A DNA stretch of 64,000 nt from an uncultured Eubacteriales bacterium (GCA_949068525.1 CARTIQ010000002.1:1-64000), one strand, 5' to 3'. Shown: positions 25,051-34,133, counted from the first letter of the stretch. Notes: generated from the sequence alone by a model not told the origin. Program-made: numbers and translations.

Positions 25051-25905
25051 ATGGCTTGTATTATTGATGGTAAGCGAATTTCCGCGGAGATTCGCGAAAA
25101 ATTGAAGATTGATATTGCTAACTTGAAGACAGAACGCGGGATTGTTCCTTCTTTGGCAGTTGTGATTGTCGGAGATGACCCTGCATCTCGAGTTTATGTT
25201 AATAACAAGAAGCGTGCGTGCGATGAAATCGGAATTATGTCGTACGAATTTGCCTTGCCTTGCGATACTTCTCAGGCTGAACTACTTAGCTTAATCGATG
25301 AACTCAATCGCCGCGCTGATGTTAACGGAATTTTGGTCCAAATGCCTCTGCCTGCGCACATTAACGAGAGTTCCGTCATTGAGCGCATTAACCCTATTAA
25401 GGACGTTGACGCTTTTCACGAGATTAACGTTGGCAAGCTGATGACGGGTAATTTTAATTTTTTGCCTTGCACTCCGGCGGGGATTGTGCGCCTTTTGGAC
25501 GAATCGAACATCGATATTGCAGGCAAACATTGTGTTATTATCAGCCGCAGCAACATTGTTGGCAAGCCTCTTGCTATGCTTATGTTGCACCGCGACGCCA
25601 CGGTTACCATCTGCCACAGCAAAACCTCTAATCTTGCGGAAATTTGTCGGACAGCGGATATACTGGTGTCTGCTGTTGGGAGGGCTAATTTTATTACGTC
25701 GGACATGGTTGCACCGGGCACTGTCGTCATTGACGTGGGAATAAACCGCGGTGGCGACGGCAAAATCCGTGGTGATGTGGATTTTGAAAACGTTAAACAG
25801 GTTACTTCTTACATTACTCCTGTGCCTGGTGGAGTGGGCCCTATGACTATCTGCATGCTTATGCACAACGCCGTTACAGCCGCTTTGCTTCAAAGCGGTG
25901 ATTAA
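25051..25905 (+). CDS. folD: Methylenetetrahydrofolate dehydrogenase/cyclohydrolase FolD
   Basis: This 284-residue bifunctional enzyme interconverts 5,10-methylene- and 10-formyl-tetrahydrofolate. It shows SRVYVNNKKRACDEIGI (with the catalytic Lys), GILVQMPLPAHI, PCTPAGIVRLL, the NADP-binding VIISRSNIVGKPLAMLM and PGGVGPMT near the end. The length is standard. It stands alone between recG and a long A+T-rich gap. The last codons form a strong hairpin that spans the approach to the stop. Confidence 0.97.
   Translation: MACIIDGKRISAEIREKLKIDIANLKTERGIVPSLAVVIVGDDPASRVYVNNKKRACDEIGIMSYEFALPCDTSQAELLSLIDELNRRADVNGILVQMPLPAHINESSVIERINPIKDVDAFHEINVGKLMTGNFNFLPCTPAGIVRLLDESNIDIAGKHCVIISRSNIVGKPLAMLMLHRDATVTICHSKTSNLAEICRTADILVSAVGRANFITSDMVAPGTVVIDVGINRGGDGKIRGDVDFENVKQVTSYITPVPGGVGPMTICMLMHNAVTAALLQSGD
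25880..25898 (+). other. Perfect hairpin in the last codons of folD
   Basis: CCGCTTTG and CAAAGCGG flank a 3-nt loop. No U-run follows, so it does not look like a normal terminator. It could protect the 3' end of the mRNA or be a chance result of codons for Ala-Leu-Leu-Gln-Ser. Confidence 0.45.
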
Positions 25906-26150
25906 GAAATGCTGATTTGATGCGGTTTTTGTGATATTTATTAAAATTTTATTTTCTCGTTTTTCAAATTTTCCCCGCTAAAACCCGCTTCTTATCTACA
26001 CTTATTGCAATTTTTTCATATTATATGTTTAGTGATCTATTTTTATTGCCGGGAGTTTTGGGAATTTTTGTCTTGTTAAGCATTTGTTCAAAATTGCCAA
26101 AAATATTGATTTTTTTGCCTTTAAATTTTTTTATAATTCTGTTTTTGTTA
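25906..26150. other. A+T-rich intergenic stretch, no gene seen
   Basis: This part of a 359-bp gap is very T rich on the plus strand. I find no coding frame with a ribosome site, no tRNA and no clear riboswitch fold. The promoter of the next gene follows directly. Confidence 0.6.
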
Positions 26151-26179
26151 TTGCAATTTTCTATTTTTAATGTTATAAT
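26151..26179 (+). promoter_or_regulatory. Sigma-A promoter of the cysteine desulfidase operon
   Basis: TTGCAA (26151-26156) and a perfect TATAAT (26174-26179) with 17-nt spacing leave a leader of about 78 nt before the ATG at 26265. Confidence 0.8.
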
Positions 26180-26264
26180 TTATGCTGTGGTTATATATTT
26201 TTAATTCTTAGGCTTTCGGTTCAATAATGAGTTGTTTTTAATTAATTATTGAAAGGGCGTTAGT

Positions 26265-27572
26265 ATGATTAAGAATTTTTTGAAGGAGAGTGTCTCTCAG
26301 GAAAAAACTAGTGTTTATTATTCTTATTTGCAAATTTTGAAAGAGGAACTCATCCCTGCTATGGGCTGCACGGAGCCTATCTCTTTGGCTTACGCTGCTG
26401 CTAAGGGGCGTTGTATTCTTGGTGATCTGCCCGATAAAATTGACGTTGTTGTTAGCGGAAATATTATCAAGAACGTTAAAAGCGTTGTAGTGCCTAACAC
26501 TAATGGCTTAAAGGGGATTAAGGCTGCTGTTGCTGCGGGAGTTATTTCTGGCCGTGAGGATAAGATTCTTGAAGTTTTGGCCTGTCTTTCGGAGGATCAG
26601 AAAAAGCAGATTCCTAAATACCTTGAAAGCACGACTATATGTGTTTCTCCAGCTGAGAGCGATTTGAATTTTGACATTGTTTTGACTTTATATAAGGGCG
26701 ACTGCTACTCTAAACTTCGAATTGTTAATGATCACACTAATGTTGTTCTTATTGAGAAAAATGGAGAAATTTTGTACACGCCCGAGAAAATTAACCCTCA
26801 TGTTGTACATAATAACAACAAGCTTTTGCTTAGTCTTGAGGATATTTTTAAGTTTGCTAAGGTTGTTGATATTGACGACGTTCGGGAACTGATTTCTCGG
26901 CAGATTCAGTGCAACTCTGCTATTGCGCAAGAAGGTCTTAAACACCACTACGGTGCCAACGTTGGTCGCACTTTGCTATCTATGTATGGTAATGACGTTA
27001 AGGCTCGCGCTAAGGCTGTGGCTGCGGCTGGGTCAGATGCTCGTATGAACGGCTGCGAGATGCCTGTTGTTATCGTTTCTGGCAGCGGCAACCAAGGTTT
27101 GGCGGTTTGTTTGCCTGTTATTGAGTACGCTAAGGAGTACAATGTTGACAGCGAAACTTTATATCGCGCGCTGGTTTTATCTAATTTGATCGCTGTTCAT
27201 CTTAAAACCGGGATCGGTAGCCTTTCTGCTTTTTGCGGCGCGGTTTGTGCCGGTTGCGCTAGCGGTGCGGGGATCGCTTTTTTACTCGGTGGCGATTTGG
27301 AGTCTGTTTCTTCCACTGTTTCTAACGCTTTGGCTATTGTTTCGGGGATTGTTTGCGATGGCGCTAAGGCTTCTTGTGCTGCTAAAATTGCAAGCTCTGT
27401 TGAGGCCGGCATTTTAGGGTATCATATGTATCTTAACGAGCAAGTGTTTTCTCCTGGCGACGGCATTCTTGGCGACGATATTGAAGGTACTGTTGAAAAC
27501 GTTTGGCGGCTTGGTAAGCGTGGCATGAAACAAACCGATACTGAAATTTTGAATATTATAACCGGAAATTAA
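26265..27572 (+). CDS. L-cysteine desulfidase / UPF0597 (YhaM, CdsB) family
   Basis: The 435-residue protein matches the serine dehydratase alpha-chain-like family that includes CdsB and YhaM. It has MGCTEPISLAYAAAKGR near the start, the conserved GNIIKNVKSVVVPNT, and a C-terminal domain with FCGAVCAGCASGAG and GIVCDGAKASCAAK. The Cys residues in MGCTEP and in the C-terminal motifs are the expected ligands of an oxygen-sensitive Fe-S cluster. Family members split L-cysteine to pyruvate, ammonia and sulfide. GAAAGGGCG precedes the ATG. A small exported protein follows after 31 bp. Confidence 0.9.
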   Translation: MIKNFLKESVSQEKTSVYYSYLQILKEELIPAMGCTEPISLAYAAAKGRCILGDLPDKIDVVVSGNIIKNVKSVVVPNTNGLKGIKAAVAAGVISGREDKILEVLACLSEDQKKQIPKYLESTTICVSPAESDLNFDIVLTLYKGDCYSKLRIVNDHTNVVLIEKNGEILYTPEKINPHVVHNNNKLLLSLEDIFKFAKVVDIDDVRELISRQIQCNSAIAQEGLKHHYGANVGRTLLSMYGNDVKARAKAVAAAGSDARMNGCEMPVVIVSGSGNQGLAVCLPVIEYAKEYNVDSETLYRALVLSNLIAVHLKTGIGSLSAFCGAVCAGCASGAGIAFLLGGDLESVSSTVSNALAIVSGIVCDGAKASCAAKIASSVEAGILGYHMYLNEQVFSPGDGILGDDIEGTVENVWRLGKRGMKQTDTEILNIITGN

Positions 27573-27603
27573 AAAGTTTTTGAGGATTGGGGGAGAAATT
27601 AAA

Positions 27604-28068
27604 ATGAAAAAACTTTTATCTTCTTTGTTGATTTTCTCGACTTTATCATTATGTTTTGTTCCTGGAATTTCTTGTTCTGCAGCTAATACAGCTTGCAATA
27701 TGGTTAAGATATCTTTTGACAAACCTTCTGGAAGGTCTCTTTCTTATAGAAACAAGGTAGCCTTGAAGCAAGCCATTTTAGGTCTGGCTAAAGATAAAAA
27801 ATTTACCGATGAGGTTGTGAAAAATTACAGAAAAGCTCATGAAGATCCTCTTTTATTGAAACTTTTGAAATTACCTTTTAAAATTATTTTTAAAATTTTG
27901 GATTATACTGTTGGATACTGGATTGGCAAGACAGTTTGCGCGTTAATTGAAAAACTTTTTAAAAATGTTGTTGTTCCTGCTGTTTGTGTTTGTTATCTTT
28001 ATAAAAAGTTTCCTTTATTTGCGGAATTTGCTGATTCTTTTCTTTCTTCTTTCGATATAAAATCTTAA
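27604..28068 (+). CDS. Small exported orphan protein (154 aa)
   Basis: I do not recognise this protein. It opens with a textbook signal peptide (MKKLLSSLLIFSTLSLCFVPG, then SCSA). A basic helical region with LKQAILGLAKDKKFTDEVV follows, then two hydrophobic stretches around residues 85-135, so it may be anchored or membrane-active. The ATG at 27604 follows GGGGGAG by 8 nt. The gene is more A+T rich than its neighbours, like the orphans at 61060 and 63447 whose signal peptides look similar. It lies between the cysteine desulfidase and queH and is probably co-transcribed with them. Confidence 0.78.
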   Translation: MKKLLSSLLIFSTLSLCFVPGISCSAANTACNMVKISFDKPSGRSLSYRNKVALKQAILGLAKDKKFTDEVVKNYRKAHEDPLLLKLLKLPFKIIFKILDYTVGYWIGKTVCALIEKLFKNVVVPAVCVCYLYKKFPLFAEFADSFLSSFDIKS

Positions 28069-28074
28069 CTTTCA

Positions 28075-28683
28075 ATGATTAATTATCAGAAATCGCTTGA
28101 GAGCGCATTAACTCAAATTCAATCTCAGCCGTGGCTAAAGCCGAATTTACTTCTGCATTGTTGTTGCGCGCCTTGCAGCAGCTATGTTTTTGAATATCTG
28201 TCGCCCTATTTTAATATTACGGCTTTCTTTTATAACCCGAATATTTCCTCTGCTGATGAGTATGACCTTCGTCTTTGCGAGCTTCGGCGCCTTATCTGTG
28301 AGATGCCGGGTTTGCAAAAGGTTAACTTGATTGAGGGGGACTATGATCCGGACTCGTTTTTTCGTGTGTCTTGCGGGCTTGAGTCTTTACCTGAAGGCTC
28401 TTCCCGCTGTTTTAAGTGCTATCATTTGCGCTTACTTCGGACCGCAGAAGTCGCTCAGAAATTGAGTTTCGATTATTTTTCGACGACGCTTACCATTAGC
28501 CCTTATAAAAATGCCGAAAAGATTAATGAGCTCGGTCGAGAGCTATCTTCCGAATTTGGTGTAAAATATCTGTTTTCGGATTTTAAGAAAAACAACGGAT
28601 ACTCGCGGTCTATTGAGCTTTCACGAAAATATAATTTGTATCGGCAAAATTATTGCGGCTGCGAATTTTCTAAAAAAAGATAA
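28075..28683 (+). CDS. queH: Epoxyqueuosine reductase QueH
   Basis: The 202-residue protein belongs to the DUF208/QueH family. It has LLLHCCCAPCSSYVFEYL with the Cys cluster, FFYNPNI, the middle CFKCYHLRLLRTAEVA and a C-terminal NYCGCEFS, which together hold an Fe-S cluster and a second metal. QueH carries out the last step of queuosine synthesis in the wobble base of tRNAs. The ATG is 6 bp after the upstream stop and has no clear ribosome site, so translation may depend on the preceding gene. A strong terminator follows. Confidence 0.95.
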   Translation: MINYQKSLESALTQIQSQPWLKPNLLLHCCCAPCSSYVFEYLSPYFNITAFFYNPNISSADEYDLRLCELRRLICEMPGLQKVNLIEGDYDPDSFFRVSCGLESLPEGSSRCFKCYHLRLLRTAEVAQKLSFDYFSTTLTISPYKNAEKINELGRELSSEFGVKYLFSDFKKNNGYSRSIELSRKYNLYRQNYCGCEFSKKR

Positions 28684-28701
28684 TCAAAGTTTTTTATTTT
28701 T

Positions 28702-28733
28702 AGGTTTGCATTTTTGTGCAAGCCTATTTTTTT
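28702..28733 (+). terminator. Rho-independent terminator after queH
   Basis: AGGTTTGCA (28702-28710) pairs with TGCAAGCCT (28717-28725) around a 6-nt loop and is followed by ATTTTTTT. It separates the cysteine desulfidase operon from spoVAC. Confidence 0.9.
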
Positions 28734-28793
28734 GCTAATTTTTTGGATATTTTTTTGCTATTGTGGAAAAATACCCTTCGAAAGGATGTGTTT

Positions 28794-29243
28794 TTGGTGA
28801 AACCAAATGTGGATGAATACTCTAAAATGTCGGACGCGGCCTCGCCTGCCTCTCCGATTGTGAAAAATATTTTTTTTGCTTTTGTTTTTGGTGGAATTAT
28901 TTGCTGTTTTGGACAATTTTTGACAACTTTTTCTCAGTCTTACTTAAGTCTAAATCTAAAAGACGCTCGTACGGCTGTATCTGTGGCTCTGGTCGGGGTT
29001 GGCGCTTTGCTCACGGCTTTGCGCATTTATGACAAAATCGCCAAACATGCTGGTGCAGGTACACTCGTGCCTATCACCGGATTTGCAAACTCCATTGTGG
29101 CGCCGGCTCTCGAGTTCAAGAGCGAGGGCCATGTGATGGGCGTTGGCGCAAAGATGTTTATTATTGCTGGGCCAGTTTTAGTTTTTGGTGTCACCGCTTC
29201 TATCGTTTACGGTCTTATTTTTTGGATTTTTAAGTTGTTTTGA
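28794..29243 (+). CDS. spoVAC: Stage V sporulation protein AC
   Basis: The 149-residue protein matches SpoVAC: FAFVFGGIICCFGQFLTTF, then GVGALLTALRIYDKIAKHAGAG, VPITGFANSIVAPALEFKSEG and GVGAKMFIIAGPVLVFG, with four to five membrane helices. SpoVAC forms part of the channel that moves dipicolinic acid into the spore and works as a mechanosensitive channel in germination. I chose TTG at 28794 (AAAGGA 7 nt upstream). A longer frame runs back through the terminator of queH. spoVAD and spoVAE, which usually follow, are absent here. Confidence 0.9.
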   Translation: MVKPNVDEYSKMSDAASPASPIVKNIFFAFVFGGIICCFGQFLTTFSQSYLSLNLKDARTAVSVALVGVGALLTALRIYDKIAKHAGAGTLVPITGFANSIVAPALEFKSEGHVMGVGAKMFIIAGPVLVFGVTASIVYGLIFWIFKLF

Positions 29244-29252
29244 ATAAAAGTA

Positions 29253-29281
29253 TTGATTTTTTCGCTCAATTAATATATAAT
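29253..29281 (+). promoter_or_regulatory. Sigma-A promoter of the arc operon
   Basis: TTGATT (29253-29258) and a perfect TATAAT (29276-29281) have exact 17-nt spacing. The leader to arcA is then about 115 nt, long enough to hold a regulatory site, but I cannot identify an ArgR box in it. Confidence 0.78.
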
Positions 29282-29403
29282 ATATGCAATTGTGTCTTTT
29301 CTATTATTTCTCAAGTTGTTAATAATGCTTATTTTTTCGGGTTCTTATTTTAAAATTTGCAATAATAATTTTATTTTTCGAATTTGGAAAGGTGTTGAGT
29401 TTT

Positions 29404-30633
29404 TTGGTTATAAATGTAAAAAGTGAGATTGGTCCTTTGAAAAAAGTCCTTTTGCACCGGCCCGGCGGCGAGCTTTTGAATTTAACTCCAGACACCCTCG
29501 AAGAATTGTTGTTTGATGACATCCCCTACTTGACTGTTGCAATGCGGGAACACGATAATTTCGCCGACATTTTGCGGCAGAGTGGCACTGAAGTAATCTA
29601 TCTTGAGGACTTGGTCGCCGAAACCCTCACCAATCCTGAGATTCGCAATCAATTTTTAATCCAGTTTATTCGGGAGGCCGAACTAACCTCCGAAAAAGAC
29701 CACTGGTTGCTTCTCGACTTCTTTAGCCAAATTCGCGACCCCAAGGAGCTCGTGCTTAAAACCATGCAGGGTGTTAAACGCGATGAACTCACTCATTCTG
29801 TCGGGAAGATTCATTCCTTGTCCGACTATATGTCCCGCCGTTCCGGCTTTATCTGCAACCCCATGCCAAACCTTTACTTTACCCGCGACGCTTTTGCGTG
29901 CATTGGAAACGGCGTCACTCTAAACCGCATGCGCTATTTGACACGCCGCCGCGAGACTATTTATGGCGAATATATTTTTCGCTTTAACCCTCAGTTTGCC
30001 GGCTTGGTCGATATTTACTACAGTCGCTACGATCCCTTTTGTATTGAGGGCGGCGATATTTTGAACTTGAATGCTCAGACTTTGGCGATTGGAGTTTCTC
30101 AGCGAACCAGCCCTGAAGCCATTGAGGCGCTTGCTAAGAATATTTTTAGTTGCGAAAATACCTCCATTACACAGATTTTAGCTTTTGATATTCCTAACAA
30201 CCGCGCTATGATGCATTTGGACACCGTTTTTACTCAGGTGGATTACGACAAGTTTACCGTTTACAACGGGCTTTCTAAGGTTCTGCGCGTCTACAAGATC
30301 ACTCCTGGTGCCGGTTCTGGCGAACTCAAAATTTCTGAGGTTAATCAAACCTTAGAGCATATTCTCGCTTCTGCGTTGAATCGCGATAGTGTGACTCTGA
30401 TCCCGTGCGGCGGCAATGATCATATTGTTGGCGAGCGCGAACAGTGGAACGATGGTTCTAATACGCTGTGTGTGCGCCCTGGGACCGTGATTGTGTACCA
30501 GCGCAACGAGGTTACTAACGATATTCTGCGCGAACACGGCTTGGATGTGTTGGAGCTTAGCGGTTCGGAACTTTCTCGTGGACGTGGCGGTCCTCGCTGT
30601 ATGTCTATGCCGATTTATCGTGATGATATCTGA
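29404..30633 (+). CDS. arcA: Arginine deiminase
   Basis: The protein has all ADI landmarks: SEIGPLKKVLLHRPG at the start, NLYFTRDAFACIGNG, FCIEGGDILNLN, the catalytic His in MMHLDTVFTQVD and the nucleophile Cys in RGGPRCMSMPIYR at the end. It converts arginine to citrulline and ammonia, the first step of the ADI pathway that yields ATP and helps against acid stress. The start is uncertain. TTG at 29404 is 11-12 nt after GGAAAGG; GTG or TTG at 29392-29397 lie too close to it. It is the first gene of arcA-arcB-arcC-arcD. Confidence 0.96.
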   Translation: MVINVKSEIGPLKKVLLHRPGGELLNLTPDTLEELLFDDIPYLTVAMREHDNFADILRQSGTEVIYLEDLVAETLTNPEIRNQFLIQFIREAELTSEKDHWLLLDFFSQIRDPKELVLKTMQGVKRDELTHSVGKIHSLSDYMSRRSGFICNPMPNLYFTRDAFACIGNGVTLNRMRYLTRRRETIYGEYIFRFNPQFAGLVDIYYSRYDPFCIEGGDILNLNAQTLAIGVSQRTSPEAIEALAKNIFSCENTSITQILAFDIPNNRAMMHLDTVFTQVDYDKFTVYNGLSKVLRVYKITPGAGSGELKISEVNQTLEHILASALNRDSVTLIPCGGNDHIVGEREQWNDGSNTLCVRPGTVIVYQRNEVTNDILREHGLDVLELSGSELSRGRGGPRCMSMPIYRDDI

Positions 30634-30690
30634 GGTCTTGCTTTTATAAAAAATTTTTCATAAAATAAAACTAAAAGGAGTGCCAAAACT

Positions 30691-31683
30691 ATGCCTATTA
30701 ACCTGTGTGGACGAAGCTTTTTGAAGCTTTTGGATTTTTCTCCTGCCGAAATTCGCTATCTTATTGACCTTTCTAAGCAATTCAAAAATTTGAAGCTATC
30801 TAGAACGCCCCACCGCTACTTAGATGGCAAGAATATTGTTCTGCTTTTCGAAAAGACTTCGACTCGCACTCGCTGTTCGTTTGAGGTGGCTGGCCGCGAC
30901 TTGGGGATGGGCGTTACTTACCTGGATCCGGGCAGCTCTCAGATGGGCAAAAAGGAGAGTATCGCCGACACGGCCAGGGTTTTAGGTCGTATTTACGATG
31001 GCATTGAGTACCGCGGGTTTTCTCAAGAGATAGTTGAGGAAATGGCTCAATATGCCGGAGTTCCTGTATGGAACGGCTTGACTGATGAATTTCACCCTAC
31101 CCAGATGATCGCCGATTTGCTCACTATTGAGGAGAAATTTGGGCGGCTTCGTGGCGTCAACTTCACCTATTTTGGCGACGCTCGCAACAATATGGGCAAC
31201 TCTTTGATGGTGGCTTGCGCAAAGATGGGCTTGAACTTTACAGCCTGCGCGCCTTCGGACCTTTTCCCCAACGCTGATTTGGTTGACGTTTGCAAGAAAA
31301 TCGCAGCGCAAAACGGTTGCTCTATCGCGCTTACCGAGGACATTCGCAGTGGGGCTCAAAACGCCGATGTGGTCTATACTGACATTTGGCTCTCTATGGG
31401 CGAGCCCGATGAAATGTGGGAAAAGCGCATAAATTTGCTTAAGAGCTATCAGGTAAACAAAAATATTATGGATATTGCTGATCCTCACGCCATTTTTATG
31501 CACTGCTTGCCTTCTTTTCACGATGACAACACCGTTATTGGCAAGTCTATTCGCGAAAAGTTCAGTATCGCAGAGATGGAAGTCACTAACGATGTCTTTG
31601 AATCTCAGCAGTCCGTTGTTTTTGATGAGGCCGAAAATCGCATGCACACAATTAAGGCCATTATGTATGCCACTTTGAAGTAA
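30691..31683 (+). CDS. arcB: Ornithine carbamoyltransferase, catabolic
   Basis: The 330-residue enzyme has the carbamoyl-phosphate motif [14 protein letters not shown], the EYRGF region, the [17 protein letters not shown] segment and [10 protein letters not shown] with the catalytic Cys-Leu-Pro. In this operon it runs in reverse, splitting citrulline to ornithine and carbamoyl phosphate. An AAAAGGAG site lies well placed before the ATG. It is 57 bp after arcA and 15 bp before arcC. Confidence 0.97.
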   Translation: MPINLCGRSFLKLLDFSPAEIRYLIDLSKQFKNLKLSRTPHRYLDGKNIVLLFEKTSTRTRCSFEVAGRDLGMGVTYLDPGSSQMGKKESIADTARVLGRIYDGIEYRGFSQEIVEEMAQYAGVPVWNGLTDEFHPTQMIADLLTIEEKFGRLRGVNFTYFGDARNNMGNSLMVACAKMGLNFTACAPSDLFPNADLVDVCKKIAAQNGCSIALTEDIRSGAQNADVVYTDIWLSMGEPDEMWEKRINLLKSYQVNKNIMDIADPHAIFMHCLPSFHDDNTVIGKSIREKFSIAEMEVTNDVFESQQSVVFDEAENRMHTIKAIMYATLK

Positions 31684-31698
31684 AATGAGGTACGCTAT

Positions 31699-32643
31699 AT
31701 GAGTAAAAAGCGCATTGTGGTCGCGTTAGGCGGGAATGCCTTGGGAAACAATGCTCAAGAACAGCTGGATTTGGTAAAAAAAACGGCTTGCACCATTGTT
31801 GACCTCATTGAGGCCGGGCATGACGTCATTGTTGGTCACGGAAATGGGCCCCAGGTGGGGATGATCAACCTTGCTCTAGGCGAGTTTGCCACTAGAGCTG
31901 AGCTCCCCTACATTCCTTTACCCGAATGCGGCGCAATGTCTCAAGGCTACATTGGATATCACTTGCAGCAGGCAATCTACAACGAACTGCATTCCCGCAA
32001 TATTTCCAAAAATGTGATCTCCCTGATCACACAAACCATCGTGGATAAAGACGACGACGCTTTTAAGAATCCCACCAAACCGGTGGGCGCGTTCTATACA
32101 AAAGAGCAGGCTGAAGCTCTCACTAAAGAAAAAGGTGACATTTTTATCGAGGACTCTGGCCGAGGGTATCGGAGAGTGGTCCCTTCTCCTGCCCCACAAT
32201 GCATTGTGGAGATCAACATTATTAAAGAGTTGGTCAGCCACGGCAATATCGTAATTTCTGCTGGAGGAGGTGGTATCCCAGTTACTGAGTGCGAGCCCGG
32301 ACTATGCGGCATTCCGGCGGTCATCGACAAAGACAAGTCCTGCGCGATTTTGGCAGCCTCTCTTATGGCAGACATCCTCTTGATTTTAACCGCGGTCGAC
32401 TTCGTTTACACCGATTTTAACACGGAAAATCAAAAGGCTCTTACTAAAATCAGCACGAGCGAGGCTTTGCAGTACCGAAACTCTGGGCACTTTGCAAAAG
32501 GCAGCATGCTGCCCAAGGTCGACGCTTGTCTTGAGTTTTTAAGCAAAAATCCCGATGGAGTCGCAATTATTACGTCTTTGAGCAATGCAAAAAACGCTCT
32601 CGATGGATCCGTTGGGACCATTATTTTTAATAAAATGAGGTGA
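31699..32643 (+). CDS. arcC: Carbamate kinase
   Basis: The 314-residue amino-acid-kinase-family enzyme shows VVALGGNALG, VGHGNGPQVGMI, SGRGYRRVVPSPAP and the late SGHFAKGSMLPKVDACLEF. It makes ATP from carbamoyl phosphate and ADP, the energy-yielding step of arginine fermentation. It fits tightly between arcB and the transporter (4-bp gap), which supports one operon. Confidence 0.97.
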   Translation: MSKKRIVVALGGNALGNNAQEQLDLVKKTACTIVDLIEAGHDVIVGHGNGPQVGMINLALGEFATRAELPYIPLPECGAMSQGYIGYHLQQAIYNELHSRNISKNVISLITQTIVDKDDDAFKNPTKPVGAFYTKEQAEALTKEKGDIFIEDSGRGYRRVVPSPAPQCIVEINIIKELVSHGNIVISAGGGGIPVTECEPGLCGIPAVIDKDKSCAILAASLMADILLILTAVDFVYTDFNTENQKALTKISTSEALQYRNSGHFAKGSMLPKVDACLEFLSKNPDGVAIITSLSNAKNALDGSVGTIIFNKMR

Positions 32644-32647
32644 TTTT

Positions 32648-34063
32648 ATGACTGTTCAAAAAGAAAAAAGCAGATTCAAAATGCCGTCTGCTTTTACTGT
32701 ACTTATTCTTATAATTCTCGTCATAGCGGGCGTCAGCTTGGTTTTAGCCGACCCCATGATAACAAAGGCTACTCTCCCCCACGTCGTGATGGCACCTATT
32801 TTGGGCTTTGTAGACGCAATCGATGTCTCATTGTTCGTCTTGGTGCTTGGCGGATTCTTAGGAGTGGTCAACAAAACCGGCGTACTCTATAAAGGGATCG
32901 CTAACGTCGTCAAAAAGCTTCGCGGAAAAGAGCTCTTGCTGATTCCCATTCTTATGATAATTTTCTCGATCGGCGGCACTACCTATGGCATGGCCGAAGA
33001 GACAATCGCATTCTATAGCCTAATTGTTGCTACGATGATTGCGGCCGGCTTCGACCCTCTGGTTGGCGCTTCTGTCATACTTTTGGGTGCCGGCGCCGGT
33101 GTTCTGGGCTCCACGATTAACCCTTTTGCTATTTCGGTTGCTGTGGACACTGCCAAGGCCGCCGGAATCGTCACCAATCAGGGTATGATTATCTTGCTGG
33201 GCGCCATTCTTTGGCTTACAACCCTTACCATCTGCATTTGGTACGTCATGGCTTACGCCAAAAAGGTTCTCAACAATCCAGAAGCCTCCATTCTCTCTAA
33301 ACAAGAGCTCTCCGAGGCACAAATCGCTTTTAAATCCGAGTCCAGTCAAGGCGACACGACACTTACCGCCCGCGGAAAAATCGTTCTCTCTCTCTTCGCC
33401 TTTTCATTCTTGATTATGATCATAAGCCTGATTCCGTGGGAGAATTTCGGTATAACCTTTTTTGAATCATGGACTGACTGGCTAACTGGCGAATCTTTTG
33501 GTAACTGGTACTTTAAGGAGCTCGCCGCTTGGTTCTTTATCATCGCGATTATTTGTGGCCTCGTCTATAGGCTCAAAGAAAAAGACATCGTCGACTCTTT
33601 CATCGCCGGCGCTGGAGATATGATTGGCGTCGCACTTGTGATCGCGGTTTCTCGCGGGATTTACGTGATAATGAGCGACACCAACCTGAATGACTACATT
33701 CTAACGCATTCCGCTAACGCCTTGAATGGCATGCACGCCGTCCCATTCACAGTTATGTCCTATGTCATATATCTGGGGCTCTCCTTCTTAATCCCCTCAA
33801 CCTCTGGCCTTGCTACAGGCTCTATCGGGATTTTTGCTCCTCTTGCTCAAAGTCTAAGTCTGAGTCCCGAAGTCATGATAATGATTTTTACCGCTGCGTG
33901 CGGCCTAATAAATCTGATTACCCCCACAAGCGGCGTAGTGATGGGTGGGCTTGCAATTTCTAAAATTGATTTTTCAAGCTGGGTTAAATTTTCATTAAAA
34001 ATTATCGCAACAATTCTAGTGGCTAACATCATCATTCTGTCGGCCGCTATGATAATCTTATAA
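32648..34063 (+). CDS. arcD: YfcC-family arginine/ornithine antiporter (ArcD role)
   Basis: The 471-residue protein has twelve or so membrane helices and family signatures FSIGGTTYGMAEETIAFY, STINPFAISVA and SFLIPSTSGLATGSIGIFAPLA. This is the YfcC/C4-dicarboxylate anaerobic carrier (DcuC-like) superfamily, not the APC-type ArcD of some bacteria. Members encoded with arcA, arcB and arcC exchange arginine for ornithine. The role here is inferred from the operon. It ends the operon before a bidirectional hairpin terminator. Confidence 0.88.
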   Translation: MTVQKEKSRFKMPSAFTVLILIILVIAGVSLVLADPMITKATLPHVVMAPILGFVDAIDVSLFVLVLGGFLGVVNKTGVLYKGIANVVKKLRGKELLLIPILMIIFSIGGTTYGMAEETIAFYSLIVATMIAAGFDPLVGASVILLGAGAGVLGSTINPFAISVAVDTAKAAGIVTNQGMIILLGAILWLTTLTICIWYVMAYAKKVLNNPEASILSKQELSEAQIAFKSESSQGDTTLTARGKIVLSLFAFSFLIMIISLIPWENFGITFFESWTDWLTGESFGNWYFKELAAWFFIIAIICGLVYRLKEKDIVDSFIAGAGDMIGVALVIAVSRGIYVIMSDTNLNDYILTHSANALNGMHAVPFTVMSYVIYLGLSFLIPSTSGLATGSIGIFAPLAQSLSLSPEVMIMIFTAACGLINLITPTSGVVMGGLAISKIDFSSWVKFSLKIIATILVANIIILSAAMIIL

Positions 34064-34090
34064 AATTTAAAGTTCCTACAACATATCAAA

Positions 34091-34120
34091 AAAAGGAGTC
34101 ATAATTCTATGGCTCCTTTT
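34091..34120. terminator. Bidirectional terminator between arcD and the AAA+ gene
   Basis: AAAAGGAG pairs with CTCCTTTT and an inner CATA with TATG around a 4-nt loop. A-runs and T-runs on both sides suit termination of the two convergent transcripts. Confidence 0.88.
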
Positions 34121-34133
34121 AATTTTATTCAAT

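Noticed and set aside
29282..29403. ArgR box or riboswitch in the arcA leader
   Set aside because: No clear palindromic ARG box and no recognisable RNA fold by eye; left as an unassigned leader.
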